Below, piece by piece: positions 52,050-60,677 of a stretch of DNA of 64,000 nt (positions within the stretch are counted from its first letter, which is position 1; the number at the start of each line of letters is the position of its first letter). The stretch spans positions 186,001 to 250,000 of the forward strand of contig CAWHJF010000003.1 in assembly GCA_963829575.1 (NCBI GenBank), in the 5' to 3' direction. The stretch is from KACC-23026 sp963829575 (GTDB taxonomy: Bacteria > Bacillota > Bacilli > Bacillales > Sporolactobacillaceae). Below the pieces are notes generated by a model. The model had not been told where the DNA came from, searched no databases, and saw nothing but the letters and a program-made list of their open reading frames with translations. The position numbers and the translations under genes were made by a program.

Positions 52050-53150
52050 TTAATATTTTGCGTAACGGCTGATGTTTAACAACACGCCAACCGAGACAAG
52101 CATTAGGGTCAGCGACGATCCGCCATAACTTAAAAACGGGAGCGTAATCCCAGTGACTGGCATAATGCCTGTCACAACGGCAATATTAATCATCACTTGG
52201 ATGGCAATCATTCCGATGATCCCGACTGCAAGTAAACTACCATAGAGGTCCGGTGCTTTAAGTGCAATTCGAATCCCTCGCCACAAGAGGACACAAAATA
52301 GTAACAGAACGAATGTTGCGCCGATAAAGCCAAGTTCTTCAGAGATAATGGCAAAGATAAAGTCGGTCTGCGGCTCAGGCAGATATTGAAATTTCTGTCG
52401 GCTTTCGCCCAGACCAAACCCCAACAGTCCACCTGGTCCAATCGCATAAAGCGACTGGATAATCTGAAAGCCACTGCCAAGCGGATCTTTCCAAGGGTCC
52501 ATAAAGGAGGTAATCCGTGCCATTCGGTAAGGTGCTGAAATGATAAGTCCTAAGAATCCAATCACACCAAGTCCACCAAGGAATAAAAAATGTTTAATTC
52601 GAGCTCCAGAAGTAAAAATCATAACCACACAAGTCCCAAGTAAAACCGTTCCTGTCCCTAGATCAGGTTGAAGCATGATAAGTCCAAAAGCAACAAAGAC
52701 AAGCGCTAAAGAGGGAAGAAGCCCTTTTTTAATCGTCGTAATATGCTTTTGATTTTCTGATAAAAATTTTGCAAGGAACAGGATTAAGGCCATCTTGGTA
52801 AACTCTGAGGGCTGAATCGAAAAAGCCCCTACTCCGAGCCAACTACTAGCGCCCCCCCTTACAAGGCCAACACCAGGAATTAAGACCACAATTAGCAGTA
52901 AAAAACAAATGGCCAGTGCAATTTTTGCCCAAGATCGCCATGTCCAATAACTCACGTTCATGACGAAAAACATCGCAATAATGCCGATGCCTGCAAAAAG
53001 GAGTTGACGTTTTGCAAAATAAAACGCATCGTCAAACCGATAAGAGGCGAGGGCAGCGCTCGCGCTGTACACCATGATCAAACCTACTGTAAGTAAGGCT
53101 AATGTCACAGCAATTAATAAAAAATCTGGGGCGGTTCTTGTTTTCTGCAT
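52050..53150 (-). CDS. spoVE: FtsW/RodA/SpoVE family peptidoglycan polymerase
   Basis: A 366-residue SEDS glycosyltransferase with about ten membrane helices, the same length as B. subtilis SpoVE. Motifs: WLGVGAFSIQPSEFTKMALI, MLQPDLGTGTV, GLGESRQKFQYLPEPQTDFI and LPFLSYGGSSL. By position between murD and murB it corresponds to spoVE (spore cortex, partner SpoVD), but a vegetative FtsW role cannot be excluded from this window alone. ATG 53150 has GAGGTG 6 nt upstream. Confidence 0.9.
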   Translation of the reverse strand: MQKTRTAPDFLLIAVTLALLTVGLIMVYSASAALASYRFDDAFYFAKRQLLFAGIGIIAMFFVMNVSYWTWRSWAKIALAICFLLLIVVLIPGVGLVRGGASSWLGVGAFSIQPSEFTKMALILFLAKFLSENQKHITTIKKGLLPSLALVFVAFGLIMLQPDLGTGTVLLGTCVVMIFTSGARIKHFLFLGGLGVIGFLGLIISAPYRMARITSFMDPWKDPLGSGFQIIQSLYAIGPGGLLGFGLGESRQKFQYLPEPQTDFIFAIISEELGFIGATFVLLLFCVLLWRGIRIALKAPDLYGSLLAVGIIGMIAIQVMINIAVVTGIMPVTGITLPFLSYGGSSLTLMLVSVGVLLNISRYAKY

Positions 53151-53183
53151 GTCCAACACCTCGAGTCGCGCGTTCCAACCTGT

Positions 53184-54545
53184 CTACTTAAGCATATGCA
53201 CTCGCTTTGTAAACATGTCTCCCCGTTCCTCAAAAGAGCGAAATTGATCCCAACTCGCACAAGCAGGTGAGAGTAAAATCACATCACCTTCGATCGATTG
53301 ATCAAAAGCAATAGGAACGGCCTCTTCCACATTATCGACCGTTATAATCGTTTTCACACCTGCTTTTTTAGCCGCTTCCGATAACTTCTTCTTGGTTTCA
53401 CCAAACGTCACAAGTGCTTTTACACCGTTTAAAAAAGGAATAAGCGCATCAAACGGATTCCCCCGATCTAAACCACCTGCCAAAAGAATAACCGGCGCTT
53501 CAAAGGCACCCAGCGCTTTGGAGGTCGCCAATATATTAGTTGCTTTAGAATCATTATAGAATCGACGATTTTGAACCTCTCCGATAAACTCAAGGCGATG
53601 TGGAACGCCTGAAAAGGTTCTTAAAGTCTCTTGAATGGCTTCTGTACTTACACCATAGGTCTTGGCAACGGCAAGCGCCGCTAACGCATTCGCGATATTA
53701 TGTTCCCCTCTTGGCATGGCCAACTCTTCAGTCGAAAGGATGTCTTCTTTTTCAAAATAAAGATGTCCATTCTCAAAATAAGCCCCCTTCCCTTTTGTTT
53801 CGGAGGAGGTGACGCTAAATGGAATTTTTGTTGCACGGCTCGCTTTCGCAAGTTCCGAGACGCGTTTATCATCTGCATTATAGATAAAATAATCATCAGA
53901 GGTTTGGTTTTTCGTGATCTGCATCTTAGCTTGACCATAGTCGTCCATCGTTCCATGATAGTCCAAATGCGCCTCAAATAAATTCAACAAAACAGCGATT
54001 TTAGGGTGAAACGTCTGGACGCCCATTAATTGGAAACTTGATAATTCCGCTACTAAGACATCCTCCGCAGTCACCTCTTGGACAACTTCACTTAGTGCCG
54101 TGCCTATATTGCCCGCGACAATTGGAGACTTCTTCCCTTTTTTAAGCATTTCACCGATTAACATCGTGGTCGTGGTTTTTCCATTAGAACCTGTGATTCC
54201 GATAAAAGGCGCGTCTGAGAGCTGATACGCAAGCTCCACCTCTGTAATGATTGGGATTCCCAATTCTTGAGCTTTAACTAACAATGGATTTGTATATGGA
54301 ATCCCTGGATTTTTAACGATCGTATACACTGAATCTGTCACAAGCTCCAAAGGATGCCCACCACCGATGACTTGAATGCCTAAGGCTCTCAAGTCATTAG
54401 CCCGAGCATCTTGATCAAGATTTGATCGATCGTTCACGACGACTTGGGCACCTAATTGTTGCATCATAATCGCTGCAGCAAAACCGCTCTTTGCTAAACC
54501 GAGAACGAGCACCTTTTGATTTTCATAGTATTTTACAGCTTTCAT
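53184..54545 (-). CDS. murD: UDP-MurNAc-L-alanine:D-glutamate ligase
   Basis: A 453-residue Mur ligase adding D-Glu. The N-terminal UDP-binding domain reads VLVLGLAKSGFAAA, the ATP P-loop is FIGITGSNGKTTTTMLI (near 112), and ATNILATSKAL plus the C-terminal DRGNPF..LI domain follow. The ATG lies 1 bp before the mraY stop region, with AAAGGTG upstream. Order mraY-murD-spoVE is as in B. subtilis. Confidence 0.97.
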   Translation of the reverse strand: MKAVKYYENQKVLVLGLAKSGFAAAIMMQQLGAQVVVNDRSNLDQDARANDLRALGIQVIGGGHPLELVTDSVYTIVKNPGIPYTNPLLVKAQELGIPIITEVELAYQLSDAPFIGITGSNGKTTTTMLIGEMLKKGKKSPIVAGNIGTALSEVVQEVTAEDVLVAELSSFQLMGVQTFHPKIAVLLNLFEAHLDYHGTMDDYGQAKMQITKNQTSDDYFIYNADDKRVSELAKASRATKIPFSVTSSETKGKGAYFENGHLYFEKEDILSTEELAMPRGEHNIANALAALAVAKTYGVSTEAIQETLRTFSGVPHRLEFIGEVQNRRFYNDSKATNILATSKALGAFEAPVILLAGGLDRGNPFDALIPFLNGVKALVTFGETKKKLSEAAKKAGVKTIITVDNVEEAVPIAFDQSIEGDVILLSPACASWDQFRSFEERGDMFTKRVHMLK

Positions 54546-55514
54546 TTATAGCCACACCTTTATATAGATTCCGATAACCGCAAAGAGCAGACTGACTACC
54601 CAAAAGGTGGAGACGATTCTCCACTCAGACCAACCTGATAACTCATAATGATGATGGAGTGGGCTCATCTTAAAAACCCGCTTCCCAGTGGTCTTAAAAG
54701 AAGCTACCTGAATCATAACCGATAACGTTTCGATTACAAAAACCCCACCGATCACAATAAGTAAAATCTCAGACTTTGTTAAAATCGAGACACCCGCCAA
54801 TGCGCCACCAATTGCAAGTGAACCCGTATCCCCCATGAAGACTTTGGCGGGATGGGCGTTAAAAACAAGGAACCCAAGAAGCGCCCCGGTAAACGCCATA
54901 CAAAACAAAGCAACGCCCATGTTCATTTGATAATACGCAATCACTGCAAACGCACCAAATGCAATGGCTGCCGTACCTGTTAATAGGCCATCCATGCCAT
55001 CGGTTAAATTGGTACCATTTGATGTTCCCAAAAGAATAATAAGGACAAGAAGATAATAAGCCCATGAAAGTTGTAGCGTAATGTGTGTGCCCGGAATCGG
55101 TAGCGCGGTTGTGAGATGAAGCTGCCAAATGAGTCCATCAAAAATCAAGGCCGCGATGATTTGAGCCACTAATTTTTGTTTCGAGGTTAATCCCAAATTA
55201 CGTTTCATAACCACTTTAATAAAATCATCCATAAATCCAATCACGCCAAAAGAGAGTGTGAGAAATAAGAGCGAACCAATTTCAACGTTAATCAATTGGT
55301 GCTGCAACGCTTCAAAAAGCGTTGCGATACAAGCTGCGATCACAATCACAATGCCACCCATAGTTGGCGTTCCCGCTTTTTTCTGATGGCTCTTTGGTCC
55401 TTCTTCCCTGATATACTGACCAAACTTCATCCGACGTAAAAACGGAATAAACATGGGTGACAGAATAACCCCAATTGCAAAAGCGAGAATTAAGGTAACA
55501 ATTAATAATAGCAT
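54546..55514 (-). CDS. mraY: Phospho-MurNAc-pentapeptide translocase MraY
   Basis: A 322-residue polytopic enzyme (ten helices) that makes lipid I on undecaprenyl phosphate. Catalytic and conserved loops are visible: GFMDDFIKV, NGTNLTDGMDGLLTG (including the Asp of NLTDG) and SPLHHHYELSGWSE. Two adjacent ATGs occur (55517, 55514); the second has the better distance from TGAGG. Confidence 0.97.
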   Translation of the reverse strand: MLLLIVTLILAFAIGVILSPMFIPFLRRMKFGQYIREEGPKSHQKKAGTPTMGGIVIVIAACIATLFEALQHQLINVEIGSLLFLTLSFGVIGFMDDFIKVVMKRNLGLTSKQKLVAQIIAALIFDGLIWQLHLTTALPIPGTHITLQLSWAYYLLVLIILLGTSNGTNLTDGMDGLLTGTAAIAFGAFAVIAYYQMNMGVALFCMAFTGALLGFLVFNAHPAKVFMGDTGSLAIGGALAGVSILTKSEILLIVIGGVFVIETLSVMIQVASFKTTGKRVFKMSPLHHHYELSGWSEWRIVSTFWVVSLLFAVIGIYIKVWL

Positions 55515-55621
55515 CATTCCTCAATCCCACCTTTCAGCCAAACAAAGCCATCATTGGACTTGGATTTTAAAATCCAAATCGAACACGATCTTTTTTTCAT
55601 ACCTGTTTTTAAAGACATTTT

Positions 55622-57097
55622 TTATAAACGCTCCTTTATTGCCTCCAGGGCCACCAAACGGTCATCAAAATCAAAAACATCTGTTCCAATTACTTGATAG
55701 GTTTCATGGCCTTTTCCAGCAATTAAGACCACGTCTTCTTCACTCGCGAGCGCAATCGCTTTATGGATCGCTTCACGCCGGTCCACTATGATTTCGTAGT
55801 GCGCCTTATCACTGTCCGAAAGATTCGTTGTCATATCTTCGAGAATCGCAACCGGATCCTCTGTTCTAGGATTGTCAGACGTGAACAACGACACATCACT
55901 AAAGCGAATCGCGGTTTGAGCCATGATCGGCCGTTTCTTCCGGTCGCGATCTCCACCGCATCCAACTACTGTAATAATGCGCCCTTTCACAAAGGCTCGA
56001 ATGGTTTTTAGCGCGTTTTCTAAGCTGTCGGGGGTATGAGAATAATCGACAATCACACCAAATGGTTGATCGCCGTCAACCGGTTCAAATCGACCTGGCA
56101 CACCGTCCATTTTTTCAACGGCCTCAATAATTTGATTCATCGGAATGCCACTCGCAAAACATGCGAGTCCTGCCGCTAAGACATTATAGACACTGAAGCG
56201 GCCGATCAGTTTCATGTGAACCAGAAAGACCCCCTCATTCGTCACCCACTCAAAATCGGTTCCCTTCGCTGTTATGGTAATATTCCGCGCCTTAAAATCA
56301 GCGTCCTGGTCAATTCCATAAGTTAACACAGAGGCAGTGGTTGCTCGTTTTAAGAATTCAGAGGCCTTGTCATCTTGATTCAATATGGCTAACTTCAGGC
56401 CCTTTTCTGAATATGTATTCCCAAGTTGGGAAAAAAGTAAAGATTTGGCATGTAAATAGTCCGCCATGGTTTCATGATAATCCAAATGGTCTTGCGTAAG
56501 ATTTGTAAAAACAGCAATATTAAAGTCCAATCCCCTTACCCGCCCTTGGTGAAGGGCATGGGAAGACACTTCCATCGCACAGACCTTGACCTTTTCCTGG
56601 ATCATCTGATGAAAGGCACTTTGTAGATCCAGCGATTCAGGCGTGGTATTTGCGACTTTAATTTCGGTATCATTAAAACGTATGCCAATGGTTCCAATCA
56701 CACCACTTGGAACACCCACAACGTTTTGAATGTGTTGAATGAGTTGTGTCACGGTGGTCTTTCCATTTGTCCCCGTCACACCTATCAGATTCAACTGATG
56801 ACTAGGTTGACCAAAGAAACGATCAGCCAAAATGGCCAAAGCGCGCCGGGAATCCGATACATAAATAACTGGGACCGATGCACGAATGGGCTGTTCGGCG
56901 ACAATTGCAACCGCCCCTTTATCAATAACCTCGCCCACAGCCAGATGCCCATCAAAGGTCTGACCCTTGATACAGACAAACAACGCGCCATCCTTGACGC
57001 GACGAGAATCCATCTCAATTGAGCGAATAGCTGGATTGCTTAAATCGTCATTCCTGTTGTAAAACTTTAAAGTCTTAATTAGGTCTTCTAAATTCAC
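55622..57097 (-). CDS. murE: UDP-MurNAc-tripeptide synthetase MurE (meso-DAP adding)
   Basis: About 491 residues. P-loop LIGVTGTNGKTTVTQLIQH, UDP site SRRVKDGALFVCIKGQTFDG and the specificity motif TSDNPRTEDP, which marks meso-diaminopimelate rather than lysine as substrate. The peptidoglycan is therefore predicted to be DAP type. GTG 57097 has GGAGG 8 nt upstream; ATG 57103 is only 2 nt from it and is less likely. Confidence 0.95.
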   Translation of the reverse strand: MNLEDLIKTLKFYNRNDDLSNPAIRSIEMDSRRVKDGALFVCIKGQTFDGHLAVGEVIDKGAVAIVAEQPIRASVPVIYVSDSRRALAILADRFFGQPSHQLNLIGVTGTNGKTTVTQLIQHIQNVVGVPSGVIGTIGIRFNDTEIKVANTTPESLDLQSAFHQMIQEKVKVCAMEVSSHALHQGRVRGLDFNIAVFTNLTQDHLDYHETMADYLHAKSLLFSQLGNTYSEKGLKLAILNQDDKASEFLKRATTASVLTYGIDQDADFKARNITITAKGTDFEWVTNEGVFLVHMKLIGRFSVYNVLAAGLACFASGIPMNQIIEAVEKMDGVPGRFEPVDGDQPFGVIVDYSHTPDSLENALKTIRAFVKGRIITVVGCGGDRDRKKRPIMAQTAIRFSDVSLFTSDNPRTEDPVAILEDMTTNLSDSDKAHYEIIVDRREAIHKAIALASEEDVVLIAGKGHETYQVIGTDVFDFDDRLVALEAIKERL

Positions 57098-57253
57098 CTG
57101 CATAACCTCCAAAAAGGTCTCGACTTGCCTTTCTCTCCAAGTGTTCATTTTACCACGAGTTCATCATTATGGAAATAATCGGTCGGAGAATTGTGGAAAG
57201 GAGGAGAGGGGGCTAAATGGTTAACTATTTTAGCGGCAGCTTAATCCAGATTC

Positions 57254-57295
57254 GAACCAGAAGAAACCGTAAAAGCTTGCGATTTCTTCTGGTTC
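57254..57295. terminator. Terminator-like hairpin after spoVD/before murE
   Basis: A perfect 13-bp stem GAACCAGAAGAAA / TTTCTTCTGGTTC with a 16-nt loop, 16 bp after the spoVD stop. No clear T-run, so the function as a terminator is uncertain. Confidence 0.45.
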
Positions 57296-57310
57296 AATGG
57301 ACTGGGTCTT

Positions 57311-59317
57311 CTAATTCCCTGAATTCTGATCGGTTTGAGTTCCGGAATTGGAATCCGTTGTGTTACCCGAGTCAAGATTCTTAGATGGTGGATTCGTTAG
57401 GGAATTTCCGAGGTACACACGCATGGCTGTCCCGACTTCCACCTTTGATCCTGGTTTTGGAGACTGGCGAACGACTTCGTCACCGCTCCCACTTTTTAAA
57501 ATTTTTAAGTTATAGTAGCTTTGAGCAATCTCATCTTTGGTTTCACCAATTAGATTGGGGACTTCCACGGTTTGTGGATCGCCATAACGGACTTCTTTAG
57601 GTAAGCCATTGGTCTGCTTTTTAACACCCATGGCACTCAAGCTGTCAGAAATGATGCGTCCTGCAATTGGTGCAGCGACAGTCCCACCAAATTGAACGGT
57701 ATTTTTAGGATGGTCGATCGCGACGTAAACGACGATTTGTGGATCGTTGGCCGGCGCAAACCCCATAAAAGACAAAATGTAATTATTTTTCAAGTAATGC
57801 CCATTTTGAACTTTTTGAGCGGTACCCGTCTTACCACCTATCCGCCATCCATCCTGATACGCATTACGCCCTGTTCCGTTTGCCACAACGCTTTCTAGGG
57901 CTTGACGGACTTTTTTCGAAGTCGCATTTGAGATGACCTGGCGTTTCATGACCGGATTATTCTGATCCACAATTTCACCGTTTGTAGGATCAATCCAATC
58001 CTTTGCAATATAAGGCGTATAAAGATACCCACCGTTAACAGCAGCCGAAACAGCAGCCACCTGTTGAATCGGTGTCACAGAGACGCCTTGACCAAATGCG
58101 GTTGTCGCGGTCTCAAGCGGTCCCATTTTATCAGGTTTAAACAAAATTCCTTTGGATTCTCCTTGAAGATCAATTCCCGTTTTCTGTCCAAATCCAAACG
58201 CATTAATGTATTGGAGCAATTTGTCTTTCCCAAGCCGTTGACCAAGCTCAACAAACCCTGGGTTACAAGAATTTTCCACAACTTGTAAAAAAGTTTCTTG
58301 TCCATGCCCACCGCGTTTCCAGCAATGGAGATTGGTTCCGGCCACATCAATATAGCCTGGATCATAGAACGAATCTTTCTGTAGATTAACTTTGTTTTCG
58401 TTTAAAGCAGCTGCAAGGGTAATAACTTTAAAGGTTGAACCCGGTTCATACGTTTTCCAAACCGGTAGATTATGGTTATACACATCGGATGAAACCGCTT
58501 GGTAATTTTGCGGGTTAAAATCAGGTCGTGAGGACATGCCCAAGATCTCACCCGTATTCGGATTCATGGCAATCGCAATTTCGCCTTCCGGATGATACTT
58601 TTGTTCGGCATTATCGAGTTCCCGCTCAATAATTTTTTGGACGCGGTCATCAATGGTAAGTTGTAGGTTTAACCCATCCTTTGGCGGCGTATAGGTATCC
58701 TTTAATGACGCCATTCGGTTTCCTCTTGCATCCGAAAAGAAGTTCACATGACCGTTTACCCCTTTTAAGAGGTCATCATAATAAGATTCTAGTCCAGTCA
58801 ATCCTTGATTATCTACACCAGCAAACCCCAGAACATGAGAAAGGAAGCTGCCGTTTGGATAACTGCGTTTAAAATCTTCCGCAATAAAAACGCCTGGAAG
58901 TTTGAGCTTCTTAATTTCCTGCGCTTTTTCATTACTAATTTTTTTTCCTTCTGGATTAATATAAGCCGTTGAGGCTTTTTTGGTTATGTCTTTATACACT
59001 TTTTCTTTTGACACATCCAAAATTTTAGAGAGTTGCGCGGCAGTGTTAGCCGGATTTCGTACTTGCCTTGGCACGACTAAGACGGTTGGTCGACTGACAT
59101 TGGTCGCGAGCACCTTGCCATTACGATCCAATATATCACCGCGTTCAGCCGCGTACGGAATTTCTCGGCTCCATGAATCCAAAGCTTTTTGAGTCAACCA
59201 ACTGTTCATGAAAATTTGGACATAGGCCAATCGAACAATAAACACACTAAAAGCTATAAGTCCTACGATTAGTATAAAAATCAAGCGTTTTCTAACGGTT
59301 ACATTTGATACTCGCAC
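57311..59317 (-). CDS. spoVD: Sporulation-specific transpeptidase SpoVD with PASTA domain
   Basis: A 668-residue class B penicillin-binding protein for cortex synthesis, partner of SpoVE. One membrane anchor (about 11-32), dimerisation domain, transpeptidase with S294 (EPGSTFK), SCN (350-352) and KTGT (496-499), then one PASTA domain (about 585-640) and a Ser/Thr/Asn-rich tail. The GTG at 59317 (MRVSNVTVRKRL) is chosen: GGGAGGGG is 6 nt upstream and the start and Ser294 numbering match B. subtilis; the frame extends to 59440 without homology. Confidence 0.96.
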   Translation of the reverse strand: MRVSNVTVRKRLIFILIVGLIAFSVFIVRLAYVQIFMNSWLTQKALDSWSREIPYAAERGDILDRNGKVLATNVSRPTVLVVPRQVRNPANTAAQLSKILDVSKEKVYKDITKKASTAYINPEGKKISNEKAQEIKKLKLPGVFIAEDFKRSYPNGSFLSHVLGFAGVDNQGLTGLESYYDDLLKGVNGHVNFFSDARGNRMASLKDTYTPPKDGLNLQLTIDDRVQKIIERELDNAEQKYHPEGEIAIAMNPNTGEILGMSSRPDFNPQNYQAVSSDVYNHNLPVWKTYEPGSTFKVITLAAALNENKVNLQKDSFYDPGYIDVAGTNLHCWKRGGHGQETFLQVVENSCNPGFVELGQRLGKDKLLQYINAFGFGQKTGIDLQGESKGILFKPDKMGPLETATTAFGQGVSVTPIQQVAAVSAAVNGGYLYTPYIAKDWIDPTNGEIVDQNNPVMKRQVISNATSKKVRQALESVVANGTGRNAYQDGWRIGGKTGTAQKVQNGHYLKNNYILSFMGFAPANDPQIVVYVAIDHPKNTVQFGGTVAAPIAGRIISDSLSAMGVKKQTNGLPKEVRYGDPQTVEVPNLIGETKDEIAQSYYNLKILKSGSGDEVVRQSPKPGSKVEVGTAMRVYLGNSLTNPPSKNLDSGNTTDSNSGTQTDQNSGN

Positions 59318-59558
59318 ATCGGGCCCCTCCCACTCTAAGCTTGTATACTTATATGCAGAGCTTGGCCCTTTTAGAAGAAACCGCCTATATTTCCTTCTGT
59401 TTTTTACCTTCTGTTTGCCTTGACTTACCGACCCCCTCATAGTCTCTTATCTTCTAGTAACTCCCTATTTAATATAGTCTTTTGGATCATTTTTAGTAGT
59501 TTTTCTTTTTTTCTTTCATTTTCAGAGTGAAACGTCTATTAGGATGTCGTTGTCATTA

Positions 59559-59567
59559 CATAGGCTG
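59559..59567 (+). promoter_or_regulatory. Possible sigma-K -10 element of cotW-cotX
   Basis: CATAGGCTG resembles the sigma-K -10 consensus CATANNNTA with the last base off, about 30 bp before the cotW-like start. Weak; given because the genes are expected to be mother-cell expressed. Confidence 0.25.
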
Positions 59568-59597
59568 TCCCAGACTCAAATGTTAGGAGGGAATTGG

Positions 59598-59858
59598 ATG
59601 GTTGAACAGGGGAAACAGTCTTCTGAGTTCACTGATGTGTCTCAGGAGATGACCACTAAGTTGGTTGCGAAACATTTAGGTAACCACGGTTTTAAGAAAG
59701 AACATCTCAAACCAATCTCTGATTCAGACAAGGCTCAATTAAAGAGCCTCGTTGAAGATCTCAAAGATAAATTGGAGAACTTGGTTCAATCCCAAGACGT
59801 CACCAATGAACCCGTTACTGAGGAAACGAACAGCAAAAAGAAACGGAAAACAAAATAA
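59598..59858 (+). CDS. cotW: CotW-like spore crust protein
   Basis: An 86-residue basic/polar protein. Residues about 15-60 (MTTKLVAKHLGNHGF, ISDSDKAQLKSLVEDLKDKL) resemble the B. subtilis CotW core MTKMLVQNIFSKHG ... SDEEKEMLLNLVKDL; the C-terminus is Lys-rich. ATG 59598 follows TTAGGAGG by 7 nt. It precedes a cotX homologue by 36 bp, as CotW and CotX pair in the crust of B. subtilis. Assignment rests on this similarity plus context. Confidence 0.7.
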   Translation: MVEQGKQSSEFTDVSQEMTTKLVAKHLGNHGFKKEHLKPISDSDKAQLKSLVEDLKDKLENLVQSQDVTNEPVTEETNSKKKRKTK

Positions 59859-59894
59859 GGCGAACCTTTTTTAAAATTATAAGGAGGATTTTAA

Positions 59895-60359
59895 ATGCGT
59901 ATGCGTTTATTTGAAGATAATCAAACAACCTCTAGATGGTCCGCATTAGACGGAACGCGTCATCCGCTTTGCAGCAGCGATCCAACCGTTGAACAACCAT
60001 TTAATCAAGTGAGTACGACTACCCAATCCAATGACGAAACGATTGTGATTAAGGATTCTTGTGATCTTGAGGTGCATCCGACATTAACTGAAGCTGCGGT
60101 TCCCATCCAACTGGCTTTGCAAGTGGCTATTGCGTTGGTGTTAGAAGTTTCAATTGCGGATTCAATCGATACCGACGAATTATTACAAGACCTGTTACAA
60201 CTGACCCGAGCTAGTCAATCGAACCGCACGAAAACTGTCATTGAGAACTCACGAAATGTTAAAGTGACGACTACAAATACCGATATCGCTGTTCAAATCC
60301 TTGTTGCGCTTCTACTAATTATTGATGTCCTTTATACTCAAACAAAAAAGGTGCTCTAA
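59895..60359 (+). CDS. cotX: CotX-like spore coat/crust protein (CotX/CotV domain)
   Basis: A 154-residue protein. The N-terminal third is variable (RWSALDGTRHPLCSSD); the rest has two copies of the spore coat X/V pattern: VIKDSCDLEVHPTLTEAA ... LALQVAIALVLEVSIADS, and VIENSRNVKVTTTNTDIA ... LVALLLIIDVLY. These hydrophobic segments drive insoluble crust assembly in B. subtilis. AAGGAGG precedes the ATG; a terminator overlaps the stop. It is on the strand opposite to the flanking division genes. Confidence 0.88.
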   Translation: MRMRLFEDNQTTSRWSALDGTRHPLCSSDPTVEQPFNQVSTTTQSNDETIVIKDSCDLEVHPTLTEAAVPIQLALQVAIALVLEVSIADSIDTDELLQDLLQLTRASQSNRTKTVIENSRNVKVTTTNTDIAVQILVALLLIIDVLYTQTKKVL

Positions 60360-60379
60360 TTATGAGAGCATCTTTTTTG
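60344..60379 (+). terminator. Terminator of cotW-cotX
   Basis: AAAAAAGGTGCTCT pairs with GAGAGCATCTTTTTT across the cotX stop codon, ending in a T-run. Confidence 0.88.
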
Positions 60380-60400
60380 TTTGAGTGGCATGCACCCATG

Positions 60401-60556
60401 ATATGAAGCCCGTTCGAACGGAGATTTCCTCCGCGTTTAGGGCTTTATACCTTTTATGAAGCTCCTTTCTCCTGGATTTCCTCCGCGTTTAGGGCTTCAT
60501 ACCTTCTATGAAGCTCCTTTCTCCGAGATTTCCTCCGCGTTTGGGGCTTCACGCTG
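60401..60556. repeat. 52-bp tandem hairpin repeat, short array R4
   Basis: GATTTCCTCCGCGTTT starts units at 60423, 60475 and 60527 (exactly 52 bp apart); a partial unit precedes (TATGAAGCC at 60402) and the third decays after about 29 bp. Each full unit holds an 8-bp stem GCTTCATA / TATGAAGC (with one U-G pair in the first) and a 5-nt loop. It lies between convergent cotX and pbpB. Confidence 0.88.
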
Positions 60557-60596
60557 TCTTTAAGAGATTGATTTCTAACCAAGGCTTTTTTGTTTA

Positions 60597-60672
60597 TATA
60601 AAAAGGCTGTCGAATCCTGATCTGATCCGATCCGACAGCCTTTGGGGTGCCCCTATTAAGGCACCTTTTTTT
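60597..60672. terminator. Two opposed terminators between cotX and pbpB
   Basis: AAAGGCTGTCG (60602-60612) pairs with CGACAGCCTTT (60633-60643) and exits into TTTTTATA on the minus strand, ending pbpB. GGTGCC (60646-60651) pairs with GGCACC (60660-60665) and exits into T7 on the plus strand. Confidence 0.75.
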
Positions 60673-60677
60673 GTTTA

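Noticed and set aside
59318..59440. N-terminal extension of SpoVD by 41 residues
   Set aside because: The GTG at 59317 has GGGAGGGG 6 nt upstream and reproduces the known start and active-site Ser294 numbering.
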